Assembly: GCF_947507565.1 (NCBI RefSeq) | Contig: NC_089175.1 | Location: forward strand, 6,003,733-6,067,732 | Length of the DNA stretch: 64,000 bases | Reading direction: 5' to 3' | Source: Oscarella lobularis | Taxonomy: Eukaryota; Porifera; Homoscleromorpha; Homosclerophorida; Oscarellidae | In this document: piece by piece, positions 59,001 through 64,000 of the stretch | Layout of the letters: the number at the start of each line of letters is the position of its first letter | Position numbering within the stretch: the stretch's first letter is position 1 | Made by a program: the position numbers and the translations under genes | Notes under the pieces: generated by a model | The model's database searches: none | Seen by the model: only the letters and a program-made list of their open reading frames with translations | What the model was told of the DNA's origin: nothing

Positions 59001-62000
59001 AAACCGTCAGTTGGAGTCGCAGACGTCGCACCAAGCGTGCAATAGAATCCTTCTTCGCAAAATCCCGTGGGAACTTCCAACTGAGGTATATCGCAATATT
59101 GACCACTTGGACACGGTATAGCGAATGGAGATCCTTCTGGACAGTACTCGCCGGCGATGCAAGCATTTCCGCCTTCCGCTGACGTAGAATTCGGCTTCGG
59201 TGACGCTGATCCCCCGCTGCAAAACCAGCCGGCACTGCACGGTCCTGTAGGTTGATCGAGACCGTCGTTGAGACAATATTTGCCGGGAGTACACGCAACG
59301 CAATCCGCGCTGTCGCGCCGTCGCGTCTTGTTGTTAAACGTGCCCGCTTGGCAGGGGAATTCGTACGGCGATGTGGTCCCGCGGGGGCAGTAGTGGCCCA
59401 CGGGACACGGCTTGTCAGAAAATCTCGACGACTCGGCGGGACAGTAGTAGCCTGCTGGGCAAGTACGGCATGCGCTCAATCCTTTTTTATCGGCGTAGGT
59501 TCCACCAGGACAGGCAATCGGATGCGTCGTATTTCCCGGGCAGAAATGCCCAAGAGGGCAAAGGCTACCGCGTCCGGTTTGACTACCATTGACAGGACAC
59601 GTGATATTTCCAAAACTCGAATCTGTAGTTGCGTTGTTGTCGCCATTCGGATCCCGCCTGTCGACTCCGTATTCGCAGTAGTACCCTGAATCGCAGAATC
59701 CAGTCGGTTCAGTCGCGTTGAGTTTCGCGCAAAAGCTTCCGCCGTCGCACGTACGGCATTCAGACGAACGGGCGAGACCGAGATCGTCGCTGTACGTGCC
59801 GCGCGGACACGACTTCCAATCGAAACCCGTGCCGCTCGGACAGAAGAATCCCGCCGGACATCGAATCGTCGTCACGCCGCCGAAACAGTACCAACCCTCC
59901 GGACAAACGTCGCATCGCGCTGCGCCCGTGTGATTCACGAACGTGCCGTGTTCGCACGGCAACGGTTCGGATGAATTCAACGGACAGTGATGACCGACGG
60001 TGCAAATTTCTTGACGAGGATGCGACGATCCCGACGGGCAATAGAAACCCGGTTCGCATGGGCCGGTCGGTGACGTCAGTCCTTCGACGTCGCAGTAGTA
60101 TCCTGGCGTGCATAATAGACATTCTGTCGAATTTTTGAGTCCTTCTGCTGGTGAAAACGTGCCGATTGGACATCCTTGTGGATCCGATGTTCCGAGTTCG
60201 CAATAGCGTCCGGGAGTGCAGATCTTCTCCTGTCTCGATTTCGAACCGTTCGGACAGAAATATCCTGGATCGCACAAGCCAGCCGGACTCGCCAGTCCGG
60301 TACGATCGCAGTAGAAACCCGGGTCGCATAAATAGCAATCGCTGCTTTTTTCAAGTCCAACGTCATTGCTGAACGTTCCGAGCGGACAATCTGTGGGCGT
60401 AACTGTTCCAATAGGGCAATATTTCGTTGCTGGACATATATCCGCTATGCCGGCTCCCTGATTAGGTGACGGCGATTCGGCGCCGCTTACGCAATAGTAG
60501 CCGGCAGCGCAGAAATCAACGGGATCAGTCAATCCTTCGCGATCGCAATACTTTCCAGCTGAACAGTCTGTGCACTGAGTCGCATTTTCCAAGTTCGTTC
60601 GATTGCTAAACGTTCCGATGGGACACGGATATTGCGTCGCATATTCTGTTTGGGGTGGGCAGTAGAAACCCGCCGGACAGTCTGAGCTGTTGTAAAAGAC
60701 AACTGGTGCAAAACGCTTGTCGCAGTAGAATCCGCCTGGGCAGACTTTGCACACGGCGCCTCGTACTTCGTCCTGATAGAATCCCGATTCGCATCGTAGC
60801 GGCGCGCCGCTTCCGCGCGGACAAAAGTGGCCTTTGGGACACGGAAAATTCACCGGCGACCTTTGATGCTGTCCGCCGGGGCAATAGTAACCCGAATCGC
60901 ACTTTCCCGACGGATCAGCGAGACCTTCGCTTCCGCAAAAGAACCCGCGAGGACACGACTTGCAATTCGCTTCTTCAGTGTTCCCTGTAGCATTCGAATA
61001 CGTTCCCAATGAGCATTTCTTCGGTACGCTCGTCCCGTTGGGACAGTAGTGACCCTCCCAGCAAATGTCGCCCGTCACGCCGTCAAGCGGATCGGCGAAA
61101 ATCGCTTCTAGAGTGCAGAAATAACCCTCTGCGCATTCTCCTGTAGGCGCGGCGAGTTTCTCCTCCGCGCAGTACTTTCCCCCGTCGCACGAGATCGGAT
61201 TCGGCGATCCTTTAGGACAATAGAAACCGCGATCGCACGAGCCTCCGCTTCGAGACGAATTCCCCGGCGTCGCTGTCACCGCACCGCCTGTGCAATACCA
61301 GCCCTCGCGACAGAGTCCCGACGACGATGCTAATCCTTCGCCAGCGCAATATTCCCCAGCCGGACACTCCAAACAATCAATAATACTTTGTCTTTCCGTG
61401 ACGTTATTATAGGTGCCTTCAGGACACGAATACTCGTTTCTTCTCGACGTGTTTCTCGGGCAGTAGTGACCGACCGGACAGGGGAATTCCCCGTAATAGA
61501 TCGTCGCTTCGGGGCAATAAAATCCGCTCGGGCAAACGTGACATTCGGCTAAGCCGGTCGTATTAGCGAACGATCCGGCGGGACACGGACGCGGCAGCGT
61601 CGATCCGCGCGGACAGAAATGTCCCAGCGTGCACGGAGCTCCTCTTCCCGTCTGTCCGCCGTCGATCGGACACACCAACGTGTCGTTGACTCGTGAACTG
61701 TTATAGCCCGTCGGATCGGGTCGATCCATTCGAAATTCGCAATAGTAGCCGGGATCGCATTCCGCCGTCGGTTCGGTGAGATTCAAGCCGCGGCAGTACG
61801 ATCCTCCGTCGCACGGCGTGCAATCGCTTTCGCTTTCGGCGCCCACTCCGGCCTTATACGTTCCTGATGGACATGAACGCCAATCGAAACCCGTTCCACG
61901 CGGACAATAGTATCCTTCCGGGCAGAGAGCGGTTTTCAAGCCGTTTATGCAATACCAGCCGGATGGGCACGTATAGCAAACGGACGCCTGTTCGTGATCG

Positions 62001-64000
62001 GTGAACGTTCCGTTACTACACGGAATTGGTAAAGCCGTTCCCTCAGGACAGTGATGACCGATAGTGCAATTAAATTGACTCGGATTCGCGATTTTCTGAC
62101 CGGCAGGACAATGATATCCCGCAGCGCAATTTCCCGTCGGTGACGTCAAATTCAAACTGTCGCAATATTTCCCAGCCGAGCACGTGGTGCACTCCGACCA
62201 GGCTTTGAGACCTTCTAACGGACTATACGTTCCGCGTGGGCAAGCCGTCGGCTTAGCGGAACCCGTCGGACAAAAGAATCCAGCGGGGCAAACGCGATCC
62301 GTTCTCACGCGCGATCCGCCGGGGCAATAGTAGCCCGCCTTGCACGATCCCGTCACGTTGACGAGACCCGGCGTGCCGCAGTAGAATCCCGCTTTGCACG
62401 ACGAACACTGCGAGTCGTTCGACAGTCCCACGAGATTGCTGAACGTTCCGATCGGACATAAACTCGGCTCTTCGCTTCCTTCCGGACAGAATCGTCCCGA
62501 CGGACAAATATCCGCGTCGTCGCCCTGCGTCGGCGACGTGCTGTTCGCTCGACGTCGGCAGAAGTAGCCGGCCGTGCACGGGAGAGCGGGAGCCGTGAGA
62601 CCGGTTAAGTGGCATAGGAAACCGGGATCGCAGTCGCTGCATTGATTTCTTTCGCGTAGTCCCGTCGAGTTGCTGTACGATCCTTCGGGGCAGGGGAAGT
62701 CGCGGTAGTGTTTTGTGCGTGACGGGCAGTAGTAGCCGGCTGGGCATACGGATTCGTTCAATTTGACGTAGTCTATCGAATTGTCGCAATAGTAACCAGC
62801 GGGACATGTTTTGCAGTCGCCTCGGCCGACTCGGTCTTGATAATAGCCGTCGGCGCATCGCTGAGGTTGACTTGACCCCGCAACGCAGAAATGTCCAACG
62901 GGGCAGATGAATTCAGCCGGTTTCGATGTCTCGCTTCCTTCAGGGCAAGAGTACCCAACCGCGCAATTACCTGACGTCGTCGTGGCGTTGTACTCGTCGC
63001 AAAAGTGTCCTGGATCGCATTGTACGCAATCGCTCACATCCTGATTATACAGATCGGGAGAATAGGTGCCAGGTGGACACGGCTGAGCGACAGCGGTCGC
63101 ATTCCCGCAATAGAAACCAGCCGGACAAGGCGACCCCGTCACGTAATCAACCGGCGTTGCGGACGAAGATTTTCCAAAGCAAACGTATCCAGCACTGCAG
63201 TCGCCCGTTGGCACGGAAAGTTCAGCAAATTGACAAAACTGACCGCCGGGACACGGAATCGGCGCCCCGGAGCCTTCGGGGCAGTAATACCCGGGCGAAC
63301 AACGACCGCCGTCGGTCGTCGTATTCGGCGACGACGACCCGGACGTGCAATACCAGCCTTTCGAGCAATTTCCCGACGGAGCGGCGAGTCCTGATTGATC
63401 GCAATATTTTCCGGGCGAACATGGAACGCATCCGGAAGCGTTCGTCTGTTTTTCGGAGGGATTGAACGTACCTTCGGGACAGCTGAATTGAATATCATAT
63501 TCGGTTCCGTCAGGGCAATAGTGACCCTTCGGACACGGACGACTTTGGAATTCGGTTGAATTGGCGAGACAGTAGTATCCAGACGGACACGTTTTGCATT
63601 GAGATTGACGCTTGAGATCGTTGTACGTTCCAGGTTCGCAGCCAATGGGAGTCGATGAGCTCGCGGGGCAGTAGTGACCCTCGGGACACTCGCCACCTAT
63701 TCCTGTATAGTCACCAAGTCTGTAGCATTGATCGCTGCTGGAATTCGAAGACCCGTTCGCATTTTCATACGGTGTCGGATTAGGTCTGTCGACGCCTGAC
63801 GTGCAATAATAGCCCGGATCGCAGTTGCCGTCCGGCGAACTAAGACCGGCGACCTGACACACTCTTCCGCCGTCGCAATCCGTGCACTCGTCTCTCGCAC
63901 CGAGTCCGAGACGAGGATTATACGTTCCCGCTGGACACAACTTCCAGTCTAATCCAGTCCCAGCCGGACAGTAACGTCCCTTCGGACACGGCTGATAAGC
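38084..64000 (-). CDS. Giant type I membrane protein: GCC2/GCC3-like cysteine-repeat ectodomain, one TM, long cytoplasmic part (5'-truncated by the window)
   Basis: At least 8,000 codons are visible; the 5' end is beyond 64000. The extracellular part begins with an intronless exon (47756 to the edge) of tandem modules of the form CPxGTYSNxTGLxxxxxCxxCxPGxYC, typical of GCC2/GCC3 (ephrin-receptor-like) repeats, with very many N-x-T/S sites. Smaller exons then encode an EGF-like unit (CPCMPGYEV), a tract of six Arg (about 46910-46927) and a membrane-proximal domain (LVWSVTQEYFPRYDKDNLWN). One TM helix follows (about 46380-46450). The cytoplasmic part has a segment with repeated DPxTG...VPI (43700-45100), several hundred residues of Glu/Lys/Arg-rich coiled coil (39500-42800) and a C-terminal domain with FVLVVMHALAHVKVGDL. 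It stops at 38084. Intron phases join all major exons. Ligands and function are unknown; a surface or matrix scaffold linked to the cytoskeleton is a guess. Confidence 0.8.
43700..45100 (-). other. Cytoplasmic Asp-Pro-x-Thr-Gly repeat region of the giant protein
   Basis: Motifs such as VLDPVTGLL, LHPRTGKMVPIDG, VHNDPVTGLPIPIEIGG, VRIDATTGRVVPIGG and VRIDAETRTVVPV recur roughly every 20-40 residues, giving a series of short beta-hairpin-like units rich in VPI and GG. They alternate with helical stretches. The motif spacing recalls plakin-type or other internal structural repeats only loosely. No assignment is made. Confidence 0.6.
45585..45959. repeat. Intronic minisatellite, about 50-bp unit, about seven copies
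   Basis: Units of the form ATAGGGGTGAGGAGTAGCCT followed by ATGACTCATAAA and AATACTGAAAACATGGGC are arrayed through most of one intron of the giant gene. Copies 1-5 are well preserved; the sixth is degenerate. It explains the meaningless minus-strand frame seen there. TGACTCA, an AP-1-type core, is present in nearly every unit. Confidence 0.9.
46379..46456 (-). other. Transmembrane segment of the giant protein
   Basis: Residues WILIFSMVGGGIVLVFIMCI form a single strongly hydrophobic stretch, preceded by acidic/polar EPDLLTEPD and followed in the next exon by basic RVHGWKKVLYKNPK. This charge distribution fits a type I topology: cysteine repeats outside, coiled coil inside. Confidence 0.8.
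47756..64000 (-). repeat. Uninterrupted repeat exon of more than 16.2 kb with ~2.07-kb higher-order repeat
   Basis: A marker segment of the form (G/E)T(G/A)xxWxxCPxGTY (for example GTGFDWRSCPSGTY) recurs once per super-repeat. Its DNA (CCAATCGAAACCC and variants, plus strand) starts at 63945, 61880, 59816, 57737, 55655, 53588 and 51539. The intervals are 2065, 2064, 2079, 2082, 2067 and 2049 bp. Each unit of about 689 residues contains roughly a dozen cysteine modules in a conserved order. A last, irregular unit (GTGYPPFCPDGFY near 49095) ends the series. The units are clearly diverged at the protein level, so this is an old, frame-locked expansion rather than a recent satellite. Confidence 0.85.

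Noticed and set aside
47789-63465. Numerous 60-270-codon frames on both strands inside the giant repeat exon
   Set aside because: They are shadows of the single 5,400-codon cysteine-repeat frame, Arg/Ser-rich, and repeat with the same period.

Overview
The window looks like compact animal nuclear DNA. Short (about 35-120 bp) GT-AG introns interrupt most genes, intergenic spacers are small, and the families are metazoan: a disintegrin-type ADAM protease, a fibronectin-III receptor with an NPxY tail, Frizzled-type cysteine-rich domains, an ankyrin TRP channel, claudin/PMP22-like tetraspans and an ankyrin-Roc-COR protein of the DAPK type. The style (tiny introns, early-animal domain combinations, TTAATTAA-rich spacers) suggests an early-branching animal such as a sponge. 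That placement is an inference, not something the sequence proves.

Layout, left to right. 1-900: gene-free DNA with a tRNA-derived SINE and perfect palindromes. 931-5833 (+): ankyrin-Roc-COR-death-like gene. 6972-11583 (+): tandem array of four claudin/PMP22-like tetraspan genes with shared upstream blocks; two copies carry lesions and one is a fusion of two first exons. 12528-13773 (+): secreted protein with two Frizzled-type CRDs and a hydrophobic C-terminal anchor. 15339-17914 (+): orphan membrane protein with about nine passes. 18261-23104 (+): ADAM with disintegrin, Cys-rich and EGF regions and a long Thr-rich mucin stalk. 23298-27278 (+): type I receptor with about seven FN3 domains, an EGF-like module and two NPAY motifs. 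27279-32325: mostly non-coding, with a hairpin-rich segment and a weakly supported spliced gene. 32326-36760 (-): ankyrin TRP channel. 37025-37387 (+) and 37607-37920 (-): small genes.

38084 to the right edge (-) is one giant gene whose 5' end lies outside the window. Its extracellular part includes an uninterrupted exon of more than 16.2 kb coding for cysteine repeats of the GCC2/GCC3 (ephrin-receptor-like) type. These are organised into a regular higher-order repeat of about 2.07 kb (about 689 residues), seen at seven positions. The exon is followed by a membrane-proximal domain, one transmembrane helix and a cytoplasmic part of roughly 2,000 residues with Asp-Pro-x-Thr-Gly repeats and long charged coiled coil. 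This is the most striking object in the window.

The neighbours share a surface/adhesion/signalling flavour (receptors, protease, channels, tetraspans), but nothing here shows that they act as one system. Exon boundaries were placed by eye from GT/AG signals and reading-frame continuity and should be treated as provisional.
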